A stretch of DNA of 14,871 bases from an uncultured Rhodospirillales bacterium (GCA_903844785.1 CAIMVB010000346.1:1-14871), one strand, 5' to 3'; counted from the stretch's first letter, positions 6,469-14,487 are shown. Numbers and translations are program-made. Notes: a model not told the origin generated them from the sequence alone.

Positions 6469-8712
6469 TCAAGTGTCAGCGGGAATTTCAACACGATCCA
6501 GGGCCGCGCACCCTTCTTGGTGAAACCGCTCAAGCAATTCCGGAAAATTAAAGATAAAGCGTTGCTCCGCCCCAGTATCATTGGCGTGGCAGAGCATAAG
6601 ATGGGTTATGCCAATGCCAACATCTCTATCCCCTGGTCCGAGGGAACTGCCGGGGCCGGCATCAATGGCAATGCTTAAAACACGGGAAAAGGACCGAAAC
6701 TGAAAGCTCATGGTGTGGCGAATGCCATGTCCAATGACGCGTCTTGTTGGTTCGGAAAAACGGGTTTCATCCATGCCGAGGACGATGTTGATCGGCGTAT
6801 CTTCTGCCGTTCCACGGAAGCGCAGGAAAAGCAGTAGATCCTTGCCTAAGGCGTCATCTGGCAGGGGGAGGCGTAGCGTTGCTATGCCGGGTTGCGTCCA
6901 GCAGCCCCAATGCTCCAATCGATGCCAATTAAGCCCATCGCGCAGAAGATTTGGCAGGGCTAGATCAATGCTTGGTGATAAAGCCTCAGACTTACCAAGG
7001 TGAATGGGCTGCCCGAGCGATATACGAAAATAGGCTTCTTGCCGCCTGCTGGCGGAAGAATCGATCTGCAGAATACGATCCAAAAATTCTTTCGCAATCG
7101 CCTGCCAATCACGCAGTTTCACATTCCCTGAGGCTTCACGCTGCAATTCCTGCCGTTTTGCATCATCAAATATCAGCATTTCTAATTTGCAAATCAGGTC
7201 GTCAAGGTCATTATCGCGAAAATAAACTGCAGCCCGTCCACCCGCTTCTGCCAGTGAAGTGTTGCAGGCGACCAAGGGTAGGGTGCCAAACGAAAGGCTT
7301 TCTGTCACTGGTAGGCCCCAGCCCTCATAAAAACTATTGAAGATCGTGAACACGCTTTGACGATATAGGCTTTCAAGCGCGTCATCTGTCACGCTTGAGA
7401 TAAGCATAATTTTTTCATTCAATGCTGGCCGAGCGCGTAAAAAATCAGCAGCCTCATCAAAGAGCCATCCAGCTTTGCCAAGACAAATCAGTGTGGGTAG
7501 TTTTGCTGGATCATATTTCTGTAGCAGCAGATCCCATGCTTTAAATAACAAGAGATGGTTTTTGCGGCTTTCAAGTGTGCCGACGAAAAGAACAAAAACA
7601 CTACCGGGGGGTAGAATGTATTGCAGCGAAACGGAGTTGGTAATGGCATTTTGATCAGAAAGATGGCGCTGCATATTGCAATTTAAAGCGATAGGAAAAA
7701 CAGGCAGATCGATATCCGGCCATACCTCGTTCGCGAGGTGCCGAATATCCATTGCTGACCATCTGGAATTAGTCACGGCACCATCTATCTCAAACACTAG
7801 GGTTGAGAACCACTGACTAAAGTCTTCCACCAGCCGTTGGGCGCAATGTTCCGGTGTCATCAGGGGGATGGCATCATGTATCATTGGAACGTAACGAATT
7901 GCGTATTTTTGACGCAAATGGCGAATTTTCAAAAAATAATTTTCAATCCACCAGGAAGTGCCGAGATTGACTAGGGTCACGTCATTGTCTTTTAAAATGA
8001 AATCAAATTGCTCTTCAGAAATTTGCGGCGTCTTCGCCAATTCCAGCACATTTGCAAAATCCTCTTCATTCAAATCATCACCACTTCCGGCGGCAAGATA
8101 AAGTTCAAGAAAGAACGAGTCATTTAAGGGTATCCAGGACCCTATCGTCTGATCAAAATGAATAATGTAATATTTAGCCAAATCATCGAAGGCCGTCATG
8201 GCGTAGTATATGACGTTTATCTGGACACGTTGGATTCCGGTTAGAACGCGCCATTCCCGCATATATTGAATGAGGTCAGTTATATCGAATAAAATACACT
8301 TTTGGCGCGTAACGGCCGGCGCGTGCTGTTGCGATAAAATCGTTTCAAGGATGCCAATTTCTAATTGAGCATTATCATTATGCGGGTCAAGGAGCAACGC
8401 TTGACGATACGCGACCAACGCATCTTCTTTTTGATCGAGCAACTTCAGTGCATGCCCTATCTGCAGATGAAGATCACTATCTGTGGGCGCATAGACCAGG
8501 GCTTGCTGATACGCAGCGAGCCCTTCGGCGATGGCCCCGTCCTCTTTCAGGCAGTGGCCAAGCTGGACATGAATAGGCCAATCATCGGGTGCAGACGCCA
8601 AATAGGCTGAATAGCACCGGCTGGCTTCGGCCCAGCGCCGATGATCTCTAAGCTGATCGCCCTCAGCCCGTAGTCTTAAAATGGCATCGTCAGTGGTTGC
8701 GGTGGTCATCAT
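6469..8712 (-). CDS. TPR-containing GT4-type glycosyltransferase with a C-terminal beta-rich domain
   Basis: The 747-residue protein has three parts. About three tetratricopeptide repeats fill residues 15-120 (for example HLQIGHALKLLDQKEDALVAYRQALLLDP). Next is a retaining GT-B glycosyltransferase (about 130-560) with the donor-domain start FVLFVGTLESRKNHLLLFKAW and the E-x7-E nucleotide-sugar motif EGWGLPVTE (Glu463, Glu471). A C-terminal domain (about 590-747) begins with WHRLEHWGCW, a motif I associate with extra domains of capsule/O-antigen glycosyltransferases. It has no membrane segment, so it probably acts in the cytoplasm on lipid-linked or nascent glycan. The longest frame starts at TTG 8718; tandem ATGs at 8712 and 8709 are more plausible, although the Shine-Dalgarno is weak. 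It follows the other glycosyltransferase by 36 bp, so they likely form one operon. Base composition is more AT-rich than the genes to its left, suggesting acquisition. Confidence 0.85.
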   Translation of the reverse strand: MMTTATTDDAILRLRAEGDQLRDHRRWAEASRCYSAYLASAPDDWPIHVQLGHCLKEDGAIAEGLAAYQQALVYAPTDSDLHLQIGHALKLLDQKEDALVAYRQALLLDPHNDNAQLEIGILETILSQQHAPAVTRQKCILFDITDLIQYMREWRVLTGIQRVQINVIYYAMTAFDDLAKYYIIHFDQTIGSWIPLNDSFFLELYLAAGSGDDLNEEDFANVLELAKTPQISEEQFDFILKDNDVTLVNLGTSWWIENYFLKIRHLRQKYAIRYVPMIHDAIPLMTPEHCAQRLVEDFSQWFSTLVFEIDGAVTNSRWSAMDIRHLANEVWPDIDLPVFPIALNCNMQRHLSDQNAITNSVSLQYILPPGSVFVLFVGTLESRKNHLLLFKAWDLLLQKYDPAKLPTLICLGKAGWLFDEAADFLRARPALNEKIMLISSVTDDALESLYRQSVFTIFNSFYEGWGLPVTESLSFGTLPLVACNTSLAEAGGRAAVYFRDNDLDDLICKLEMLIFDDAKRQELQREASGNVKLRDWQAIAKEFLDRILQIDSSASRRQEAYFRISLGQPIHLGKSEALSPSIDLALPNLLRDGLNWHRLEHWGCWTQPGIATLRLPLPDDALGKDLLLFLRFRGTAEDTPINIVLGMDETRFSEPTRRVIGHGIRHTMSFQFRSFSRVLSIAIDAGPGSSLGPGDRDVGIGITHLMLCHANDTGAEQRFIFNFPELLERFHQEGCAALDRVEIPADT

Positions 8713-8748
8713 CGGCAACTGGGGCGCCGTGTGGAGAGTCTCATGACT

Positions 8749-10086
8749 TTATTTAGGAAGCTTCGAAAATTTACCGTATACGTCGGCAAGACGTGCTTGA
8801 TAACGTTCTGCCGAGAATTCCTGTGCGCGCACGGGCCCCTCGATGCTGAGCCTGCCACGCAGATCTTCATCTTGGTCTAATGCGCGAATGCCATCGACCA
8901 ACGCGCGTGTGTCATAGGGATTGACCTGCATGGCCGCCTCTCCGACTACCTCTGGCATTGATGCGGTATTTGAGGTCAAGACTGGCGTCCCTAAAGACAT
9001 TGCCTCCAGGGCAGGAAGGCCAAAACCCTCATATAGGGATGGGAATAATACAGCCTTGGCGCCACGTATAAGGCTGACAAGAAGAGGAAAGGACGCATAA
9101 TCGATTTGCAGAACACGAAATCTTCGTTCTGTTATATTTCCATTCGTGAGCAAATATCTGACATGATTATTATCCGAAATAAGTCTGAGTTCTTCTTCAG
9201 ATTTCCAGGCTTTTTTGCCAACGATCACCAGAGGGTCAGTTACGCCAGAAGCCAGATAGGCTTCAATCATACGACCTACATTTTTTTTTGGTTCAATGGC
9301 ACCAAAGAATAGGAAGTACTTTTTATACGTGAGCCCAAATGAGCCTTCCACGTCGCTCTTGACGTCTATCACTGGTAAATCTCGAAATTTTGCGGGAATA
9401 TCGACAGCTTGGTACGTGTTAGTAATTTTGCTCTCTGAAACTCCGAATAGATTAATGATATCTTTTTTGGACGTTTCGCTGACGGTCACGATATGATCAG
9501 CACTCCGCGCCAATCGACGAATGAGGCGGAAGTAGTACCGCTTATTATCAAGCGTGGTATACGGTAAGCGTAAGGGAACAAGATCATGAAGAGTATAGAT
9601 ATTTTTTGATCCCCGGACCCGCAGGGCCAGAGGATATGTCCAATGCATTATGTCTGGTGGCTGCCGGAAATATACATTTAGAAGTCCGCCAAAAAACCGC
9701 CAATAGTGACGTTGTTTTTCAAAAAGTCCTTGAATATTCCAAATATTATCGAAATGTGGCAGGCGGTTCCGGAAAGTTTCCCGGATGACACGATCTGTTA
9801 TCGGAACTTCAGTCGCTATTTCACCAAAGGGAAGGGACATAGCACGCATTGCCGCTGTTACCCAACCCATAGGCAGTGAGGGCGTACCCACCCTGGGATC
9901 AAAGAAAGCAATTTCGCGAATTAGGGGTTGGAAACTGATAGTTGATGTCGTTGTGCCATATAAAACGCCGACCGCTGCCCCCAAATCACGGAGCGCAAAT
10001 GATAGATTCCGAGCGTAGGTGGCCACGCCGGTCCCTTGTTCAAGCGACAGGTTGTAGCCATCGATATAGATGCGTGGTCTTTGCAC
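8749..10086 (-). CDS. Glycosyltransferase family 4 protein
   Basis: This is a 445-residue GT-B glycosyltransferase. The N-terminal acceptor domain starts [20 protein letters not shown], with the glycine-rich [11 protein letters not shown] loop. [12 protein letters not shown] segment precedes the domain hinge, [20 protein letters not shown] opens the donor domain, and the E-x7-E motif EGFGLPALE (Glu353, Glu361) is followed by [15 protein letters not shown]. These are standard for retaining sugar transferases using nucleotide-sugar donors. The sugar and linkage cannot be predicted. The start is a GTG at 10084-10086 with GAGG about 8 bp upstream; there is no better ATG. It is the promoter-proximal gene of a two-gene unit with the TPR-glycosyltransferase, which points to surface polysaccharide or protein glycosylation. 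It is AT-rich with codons such as ATA, AAA and TTT more frequent than in the flanking genes, supporting horizontal origin. Confidence 0.9.
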   Translation of the reverse strand: MQRPRIYIDGYNLSLEQGTGVATYARNLSFALRDLGAAVGVLYGTTTSTISFQPLIREIAFFDPRVGTPSLPMGWVTAAMRAMSLPFGEIATEVPITDRVIRETFRNRLPHFDNIWNIQGLFEKQRHYWRFFGGLLNVYFRQPPDIMHWTYPLALRVRGSKNIYTLHDLVPLRLPYTTLDNKRYYFRLIRRLARSADHIVTVSETSKKDIINLFGVSESKITNTYQAVDIPAKFRDLPVIDVKSDVEGSFGLTYKKYFLFFGAIEPKKNVGRMIEAYLASGVTDPLVIVGKKAWKSEEELRLISDNNHVRYLLTNGNITERRFRVLQIDYASFPLLVSLIRGAKAVLFPSLYEGFGLPALEAMSLGTPVLTSNTASMPEVVGEAAMQVNPYDTRALVDGIRALDQDEDLRGRLSIEGPVRAQEFSAERYQARLADVYGKFSKLPK

Positions 10087-10168
10087 GCGGAAACCTCAAA
10101 TAATCCACAAAGGTAATCATAAAAATATTGATAATGTCAATAGATGAAAAAAGTACAACAGCGATTTG
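10087..10168 (-). promoter_or_regulatory. AT-rich probable promoter region of the glycosyltransferase pair
   Basis: Immediately upstream of the GTG start the DNA is strikingly AT-rich. On the minus strand it contains a perfect TTGACA (+ strand 10135-10140) followed by TATGAT (+ strand 10116-10121). The spacing of 13 bp is shorter than ideal, so the exact -10 is uncertain; several other AT hexamers could serve. The ribosome-binding GAGG lies at the promoter-distal end. This is a reading by eye only. Confidence 0.35.
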
Positions 10169-10339
10169 TCATAATAGCGATCGCATTTTAAGCAGGCCTA
10201 AGGAGGCTTTGAGCATGGTAGCTTCTGTTTGGCTGGCCTCCGCGGTGTTGATAGATTTTAGCATGCCCTCGGTATAGGCGCTGATGGGTGTATGCCCATT
10301 CATATCGTGCCCCTTGTTGCGTATCTGCTGTTGTGACCC
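10169..10339 (-). pseudogene. Probable 3' remnant of an IS481/IS3-type transposase
   Basis: The frame is open on the minus strand from a stop at 10340-10342 to TGA at 10169-10171 and encodes about 56 residues. The part RNKGHDMNGHTPISAYTEGM resembles the extreme C-terminal end of integrase-core transposases, where an R-T-N-Q-G-x-x-M-N-G-R-T-P-like block follows the catalytic domain. That domain with its D, D and E residues is missing, and frames further upstream are broken, so this is at most the 3' end of a decayed element. The resemblance is from memory of the family, not a search. If correct, it marks an old insertion directly behind the promoter of the glycosyltransferase pair. It could also be a chance frame. 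Confidence 0.4.
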
Positions 10340-10682
10340 TCAGGATAATCTTCAAATTGTCCGGCGTCAGCGCCTATGGGACCAAATTGGCAATTTGAGT
10401 AACGGAGGATTTCTGGCTCATTAGCTAAGCAGTGTTGACGCGCCGTTAGCGGGCCTCTGCCTGCTTAGAGCCTCCTTCGAGGAAAAGCGGACCTGCGGAA
10501 CTCTGCCGATAATCTAGCAGTGCCCTGGTTCCAGCAGGCTGCCCGATGAGTTGGATGCACATTGCTTTGCGCACTGTGCCCGACATAACGATCAGTCCCC
10601 AACTCTAAAAATTTACGCGAATTTGGCTGGGGCATTCTGCCCCCAACACATGCAGGGGTGTTTTTTCCGGCCCGCGGTGGGC
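10340..10682. other. Intergenic stretch without a recognisable gene
   Basis: No frame here has coding character on either strand. Visible items are small: an inverted repeat AAATTG-G-CAATTT at 10383-10395 and a nearby GGCG-tcag-CGCC repeat around 10363-10374, which could be leftovers of insertion-sequence ends. The stretch lies between the transposase-like and recombinase-like remnants and is best described as degraded accessory DNA. The plus-strand frame at 10551-10901 runs opposite the recombinase remnant and has no recognisable protein features. Confidence 0.5.
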
Positions 10683-10916
10683 CTACCCCCCCCCTCCTGG
10701 AATCGGCGCCCCTCCGCTGATGCGTTCGATTTCGGCTGCAAGCTTTTCGACCGCCACGAATGCCTCTTGCTCAAAGTCATGCTGCTGGTAGCACCATTGC
10801 GGGGGGGGGGCAGTCACCCTCATGCGAATTTTCCGTGCTATACTGAACCTCCGCATCAACGCCTCTGTAGTGCGCCGAAAGTCATGCCCCGACCAGCCTG
10901 ACATGCCAGTAAGCAC
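10683..10916 (-). pseudogene. Probable C-terminal remnant of a phage-type tyrosine recombinase/integrase
   Basis: The 77-codon frame contains WSGHDFRRTTEALM, which fits the conserved H-x-L-R-R-T catalytic box of tyrosine recombinases. About 26 residues later comes CYQQHDFEQEAFVAVEKLAA, which fits the usual end of phage integrases, where Y-x-x-H-D-Y is followed by an acidic helix that closes the protein. Between them the expected N-H/G-H box is unrecognisable, and a run of ten G (10801-10810) lies there. The catalytic Tyr could be the one in CYQQHD. The N-terminal 300 or so residues are absent: a stop codon lies a few dozen bases upstream. It sits about 100 bp from the 3' end of tRNA-Ser, the classical position of an integrase at its attachment site, which strengthens the reading. 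Family assignment is from memory. Confidence 0.5.
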
Positions 10917-10976
10917 CGTCCAAGCCCACGGATAGACGTCAGTAGAGGCGTGGGTTCAGATGATAGTCTTCAGATA

Positions 10977-10996
10977 TTTTTCATACGTATCAAAAA
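10977..10996. repeat. Imperfect 20-bp palindrome next to the tRNA-Ser 3' end
   Basis: TTTTT and AAAAA arms flank ATACGTAT, with one mismatched pair (C opposite C) on each side of the core. The element lies 15 bp beyond the tRNA CCA end. It could help end the tRNA transcript or be part of an old recombinase site. It is too AT-rich for a classical intrinsic terminator, so its role is open. Confidence 0.4.
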
Positions 10997-11011
10997 TTGG
11001 GAAGAAAGGTA

Positions 11012-11102
11012 TGGCGGATGGGGTGGGATTCGAACCCACGATACGCTTTTGACGTATACGCACTTTCCAGGCGCGCGCCTTCGACCGCTCGGCCACCCAT
11101 CC
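11012..11102 (-). tRNA. tRNA-Ser (anticodon GGA)
   Basis: Read on the minus strand, the 91 bases fold as a class II tRNA. Acceptor GGATGGG pairs with CCCATCC, followed by discriminator G and an encoded CCA. The D-arm is GCCGAGCGGTCGAAGGC. The anticodon stem CGCGC/GTGCG (one G-U pair) holds loop CTGGAAA with anticodon GGA, reading UCC and UCU. The long variable arm, typical of Ser, pairs ATACG with CGTAT, and the T-arm is GTGGG-TTCGAAT-CCCAC. All arms are intact, so the gene should be functional. The recombinase remnant lies beyond its 3' end, the usual side for island integration. Confidence 0.97.
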
Positions 11103-11338
11103 ACGGGCGGCACTCCTTAAGCCCTGAAGTCGGGCGGGGCAACCCTCAAGCCGTGGTTTTGGTGCATCAAAGCGCATCGGCCGAATTTCAGCCGCGAAAA
11201 AGCCCTTGCCGTCCGTAGGGTCGTGTCCTCCCGCCCCAAGAAGGTCTCAGCCAATTCAGCTGCGCTGCCTAATGCTGGGCTGGAATCGGGCGCGGCCACT
11301 GCCGCGCCAACCCTGATCTGTGGGCCAAGCGCTCAGGC

Positions 11339-11869
11339 TTAGTCTATCCGGCGCATGCCTTTCGCAAAGCGTTGCGCGTTTTCAACATAATGGGCTGCGG
11401 ATGCCAAAAGCTTCGCCCCTACCTCGGCATCCAGTGTGCGGATGACCTTGGCCGGCGCCCCCATCACCAGGGAGCGTTCAGGGATTTCCTTCCCCTCCGT
11501 CACCAGGGCACCAGCGCCAATGATGCTGCCCGCACCGATACGCGCACCATTCATCACTGTCGCCCCCATGCCAATCAGGCTGCCATCGCCAATGGTGCAA
11601 CCATGCAGAATGGCGTGATGCCCCACGGTCACATCCCGGCCGACAGTCAGCGGAAAACCCGCATCGGAATGCAGTATTGCGCCTTCCTGGATATTGCTGC
11701 GCGCACCAATGCGGATGGGTTCATTATCGCCGCGAATAACCGCGCCAAACCATATCCCCACATCTTCATCCAAGATCACGTGGCCAACAACATGCGCATC
11801 AGGGGCAACCCAAAAGCGGCCAGCTATGGGCGTTTGTGGAACCAAATCATCAAGGGCGTAGATCGGCAT
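11339..11869 (-). CDS. Gamma carbonic anhydrase-like hexapeptide-repeat protein (YrdA/PaaY type)
   Basis: The 176-residue protein is a left-handed beta-helix of hexapeptide repeats closed by a C-terminal helix, the layout of gamma-class carbonic anhydrases and their YrdA/CaiE/PaaY relatives, which form trimers. The three metal-binding histidines are at the expected places: His67 in AILHSDAG, and His84 and His89 in [19 protein letters not shown] (46-55), [10 protein letters not shown] and [13 protein letters not shown] also match the family. The start is the ATG at 11867-11869, preceded by GGAGGA at good spacing; an in-frame ATG 10 codons upstream would add an unconserved leader. Whether it hydrates carbon dioxide or is an acyl-CoA-related thioesterase-like relative cannot be decided. 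It lies 82 bp downstream of a CoA-transferase gene on the same strand, and the two may be co-transcribed. Confidence 0.92.
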   Translation of the reverse strand: MPIYALDDLVPQTPIAGRFWVAPDAHVVGHVILDEDVGIWFGAVIRGDNEPIRIGARSNIQEGAILHSDAGFPLTVGRDVTVGHHAILHGCTIGDGSLIGMGATVMNGARIGAGSIIGAGALVTEGKEIPERSLVMGAPAKVIRTLDAEVGAKLLASAAHYVENAQRFAKGMRRID

Positions 11870-11951
11870 GATATTTTCCTCCGTATTTTGGATAGTCATT
11901 TGTCAAGATGCGTCACTTCAGCCTGGGCGTGAATCTGTCTTGCGTAGTGGC

Positions 11952-13091
11952 TTAAGTCTTTGCGGCGCGGATTGGTCCCAGAATTTCTTCATTATGCTGT
12001 CCGGGGCTAGCCAAATCATGGCGCATCGGCAGGCGTTCTGCGCCAAATTGCATCGGCAGTGCGGGCACCTTGGCCTTGCGCCCATCCGTGAGCGTCACTT
12101 CGTGAAAGCCACCGCTGGCGGTCAGATGCGCGTCTTCAAACAAGTCCCAAGGCTTGGCGATGCGTGAATAAGGCAATCCTGCGCGGGCACACATTTCCTC
12201 AAGCGCCGCGGCGGAATGCTGCTTCAGCAGGGATTGTACCAGCGGGATTAGGGTTTCGCGGCGTTTCGCGCGTTCGGTATTGCTGCAATAATCTGGATTG
12301 TTCAGCACTTCCGCATTCAATTCGCGCGTGAAAATCTCCCATTGGCGTTCAGTCACAACACCAATGAAAATCTGTTCGCCATCTGCGGTATCGAAAACAT
12401 CGTAAACACCCCAGGCGCGCCGGCCGGCCGGCATGGGGTCTGGCGCTTTATTGGTGATGGCTTGTTGCAGCATGGCTGTTGAAACCAGAAACGCTGCATT
12501 TTCGAAAAGCCCAGCCTGCAATTGCTGCCCGCGCCCTGTTGCATCACGCTGGCGCAGCGCGGCGAGGATGGAAATGGCGCCAAACATGCCGCCCATCATG
12601 TCATTCACCGGTGCGCCGGCGCGCAAGGGGCGCCCTGGCGGGCCGGTCATGTATGCAAGCCCTGATTGCATCTGCACCACCTCATCCAAGGCGGTGCGAT
12701 TCTCATAGGGGCCCGGCAGATAGCCCTTCAGAGAACAATAGATCAGCCGCGGATTACGCGCCGAAAGCGCTTCATAGCCCAAACCTTTAGCGGCCAGGCC
12801 ACCGGGGCGAAAATTCTCAACCACCACATCGGCGGTATCAATCAGTTGCCGCAGCAATTCCAGATCAGCTGCATCATCCGTATCTATCGTTATACTTTTC
12901 TTGTTGCGGCTGAAGGCTGGAAAGAAGCCCGTCCCAGAAGCCACCAAATAGCGGGTGCGGTCGCCCTTGCCGGGTGGTTCTACCTTGATCACTTCGGCGC
13001 CAAGATCGGCCAGAACCAGGCCACAGGTTGGCCCCATGACCATGTGTGAAAATTCAACAACGCGAATGCCGGCAAGCGGAAGCGGGTTCAT
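11952..13091 (-). CDS. CaiB/BaiF family (class III) CoA transferase
   Basis: The 379-residue protein begins MNPLPLAGIRVVEFSHMVMG, the characteristic opening of family III CoA transferases, and continues with LADLGAEVIKVEPPGKGD, VVVENFRPGGLAAKGLGY and IYCSLKGYLPGPYENRTALD. The catalytic Asp that carries the acyl anhydride is probably Asp164 in PVNDMMGGMFGA. Members move CoA between organic acids (carnitine, formyl, succinyl or mesaconyl derivatives); the substrate here is unknown. The longest frame begins at 13199, but its first 36 residues do not resemble the family, so the ATG at 13089-13091 was chosen, with a weak AAGG site upstream. The carbonic-anhydrase-like gene follows on the same strand; CaiE-like hexapeptide proteins do accompany CaiB in carnitine operons, which makes a functional link conceivable. 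Confidence 0.93.
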   Translation of the reverse strand: MNPLPLAGIRVVEFSHMVMGPTCGLVLADLGAEVIKVEPPGKGDRTRYLVASGTGFFPAFSRNKKSITIDTDDAADLELLRQLIDTADVVVENFRPGGLAAKGLGYEALSARNPRLIYCSLKGYLPGPYENRTALDEVVQMQSGLAYMTGPPGRPLRAGAPVNDMMGGMFGAISILAALRQRDATGRGQQLQAGLFENAAFLVSTAMLQQAITNKAPDPMPAGRRAWGVYDVFDTADGEQIFIGVVTERQWEIFTRELNAEVLNNPDYCSNTERAKRRETLIPLVQSLLKQHSAAALEEMCARAGLPYSRIAKPWDLFEDAHLTASGGFHEVTLTDGRKAKVPALPMQFGAERLPMRHDLASPGQHNEEILGPIRAAKT

Positions 13092-13256
13092 GGTGGCGCC
13101 TTGTGGGCAGATTGAAGGTTCGGCAGCGCTCGCCCAAAAGCGCGGCCGGGGGAAGCTTATGCGATTTTCAAAGGACGTAAAATCGGCCCACCGCATCACC
13201 TTGGGTGATACTGTGATGTGCTTTGCCTTTGGGGCGTTATCTTCTAGGAAGATGGC
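13092..13256. promoter_or_regulatory. Divergent intergenic region between the CoA transferase and DUF952 genes
   Basis: This 165-bp gap separates two divergent genes and must contain both promoters. The only clear signal is the AGGAAG ribosome-binding site six bases before the DUF952 start. No convincing -35/-10 hexamers or operators were seen by eye. Confidence 0.4.
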
Positions 13257-13613
13257 ATGGAAAGCCTGATCTACACCTTATTGCGCGCCGCTGATTGGCG
13301 CATGGCCGAAAGCCTTGGCGCCTATCACGGCAGCGCGGATGACCTGCGCGATGGCTACCTGCATTTTTCAACCGCCGCGCAGCTACGCGCCAGCGCCGCC
13401 AAACACCGTGCCGGTATCGCAGATTTATTGATGGTTGAGGTGGTATCTGCCGCGCTGGGAGAGACGTTGAAATGGGAACCCGCCAGCGGAGGTTCCCGGC
13501 TTGGCCTGTTTCCGCATCTATATGCGGCGTTGCCTGTTTCGGCCGCGCGCCGCGTGGTGCCTCTACCTTTAGGGGAAGATGGCTTCCATCAATTTCCGCC
13601 GGAAATTCCTTAA
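13257..13613 (+). CDS. DUF952 family protein
   Basis: The 118-residue protein matches the DUF952 family, small soluble proteins of about 110-120 residues. Landmarks are the start IYTLLRAADWRMAESLGAYH, the strongly conserved DGYLHFSTAAQLRASAAKH (roughly residues 32-50, with the H-F-S motif), LMVEVVSAALGETLKWEPA, and FPHLYAALPVSAARRVVPLPLG towards the end. The fold is, to my recollection, grouped with ADP-ribosyltransferase-like proteins, but no biochemical function is established. ATG at 13257 has AGGAAG upstream. It is a single-gene unit, divergent from the CoA transferase and convergent with the EamA transporter with about 10 bp between stops. In many alphaproteobacteria it lies next to dihydroorotate dehydrogenase; that gene is not here. 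Confidence 0.88.
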   Translation: MESLIYTLLRAADWRMAESLGAYHGSADDLRDGYLHFSTAAQLRASAAKHRAGIADLLMVEVVSAALGETLKWEPASGGSRLGLFPHLYAALPVSAARRVVPLPLGEDGFHQFPPEIP

Positions 13614-13623
13614 AACCGCGCTT

Positions 13624-14487
13624 TCAGCTTCCGGTCTGGCGCGCGGCTTTTTCGCTCATCAGGCAAGCGAAGACCACAATCACTGCCCCCGCCAGCGTCC
13701 AGCCACCAGGCCAAAGCTGCCAAATCGCCGCATCCAATATCAGGGCGAAGACCAGGGCGGAAAATTCAAGCGGCGCCAGGCGTGCTGCGCGATCAATGCT
13801 GAAGGCCAGCGCCAGCGCCAAGGTGGCGCCACCAGCGAAAAGCCCATTGGCAATCAAGCCAATCCAATCCCAGGCATCGGGCTGGACCCATTCGGCCCAT
13901 GCGAAAGGTATTATGGCCAGGAAAAGCGGGCCTGAAGACCAGAAAATCAGCCGCGCCGCGCCTTGTTCCGCGCGCAGCAGACGGCTGATGGTGAGAAACC
14001 CCGCATAGGTTAGGGTCCCAAGAAAAGCCCAGGCATAGGCGCCCCAGGGGCCGGTGGCCGAAAGCTTCGGCGCCATGGCAACAGCAACGCCCAGAAAACC
14101 AACGGCGGACCACAACCACACCGCGCGGCCATTCTTTTCCTGCAGCACCAGCGCGGCCAATAGCAGCGTGAAGAACGGTGCCGTGAAATAAACCAAATAC
14201 CCATCGGCCAACGGAATTTCACGAAAGGCCAGAAAGAAGCCATAGGCCGAACCCGCCATGCACAGGGCGCGCAGCAAATGCAGCATGGGGTGTTTGGTGG
14301 AGATCGGCCCGCCCGCGCCAGGGCGTAAAAGGCGCAGAAGCCAAAGCAGCGCCAGCAGCGTGCCATAGCGTATCAGCAGAACCTGATCCGCGCCATAACG
14401 GCCCGCCAATAGTTTTGAATTGGCATCAAGCAGCGCAAAAAGCACCATGGCCCCCACCAGCAGTAGCGGCCCCTTAAAGCTTGTCAT
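13624..14487 (-). CDS. EamA-family drug/metabolite transporter (DMT superfamily, RhaT/YdcZ-like)
   Basis: The 287-residue protein is an inner-membrane carrier of the EamA type. About ten hydrophobic helices in two repeated halves can be traced, from GPLLLVGAMVLFALLDANSKLLA at the N-terminus to LAGAVIVVFACLMS at the C-terminus. Between the first helices is the loop RYGADQVLLIRYGTLLALLWL typical of the group. A FREIPLADGYLVYFTAPFFTLLLAALVL block (about residues 85-112) is the conserved fourth-helix signature of EamA proteins. Substrates in this superfamily range from amino acids to nucleotide sugars and cannot be read from sequence. ATG at 14485-14487 is preceded by a modest GGGA site. It is convergent with DUF952. 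The short basic tail (SEKAARQTGS) places the C-terminus inside, as usual. Confidence 0.92.
   Translation of the reverse strand: MTSFKGPLLLVGAMVLFALLDANSKLLAGRYGADQVLLIRYGTLLALLWLLRLLRPGAGGPISTKHPMLHLLRALCMAGSAYGFFLAFREIPLADGYLVYFTAPFFTLLLAALVLQEKNGRAVWLWSAVGFLGVAVAMAPKLSATGPWGAYAWAFLGTLTYAGFLTISRLLRAEQGAARLIFWSSGPLFLAIIPFAWAEWVQPDAWDWIGLIANGLFAGGATLALALAFSIDRAARLAPLEFSALVFALILDAAIWQLWPGGWTLAGAVIVVFACLMSEKAARQTGS

Noticed and set aside
10801..10810. Ten-G run as a phase-variation switch
   Set aside because: It is not inside an intact gene or a recognisable promoter; decay or sequencing error explains it better.
10551..10901. A 116-codon plus-strand frame near the recombinase remnant
   Set aside because: It has no recognisable protein features, its sequence runs through both homopolymer tracts, and the minus-strand reading has recombinase motifs.
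11103..11338. Possible small genes between tRNA-Ser and the carbonic-anhydrase-like gene
   Set aside because: The only frames are short, lack ribosome-binding sites and have no recognisable motifs; the stretch probably just holds the tRNA promoter.
13092..13199. Longer N-terminus of the CoA transferase
   Set aside because: Family members start at the LPLAGIRVVEFS block; the extra 36 residues look like translated intergenic DNA.
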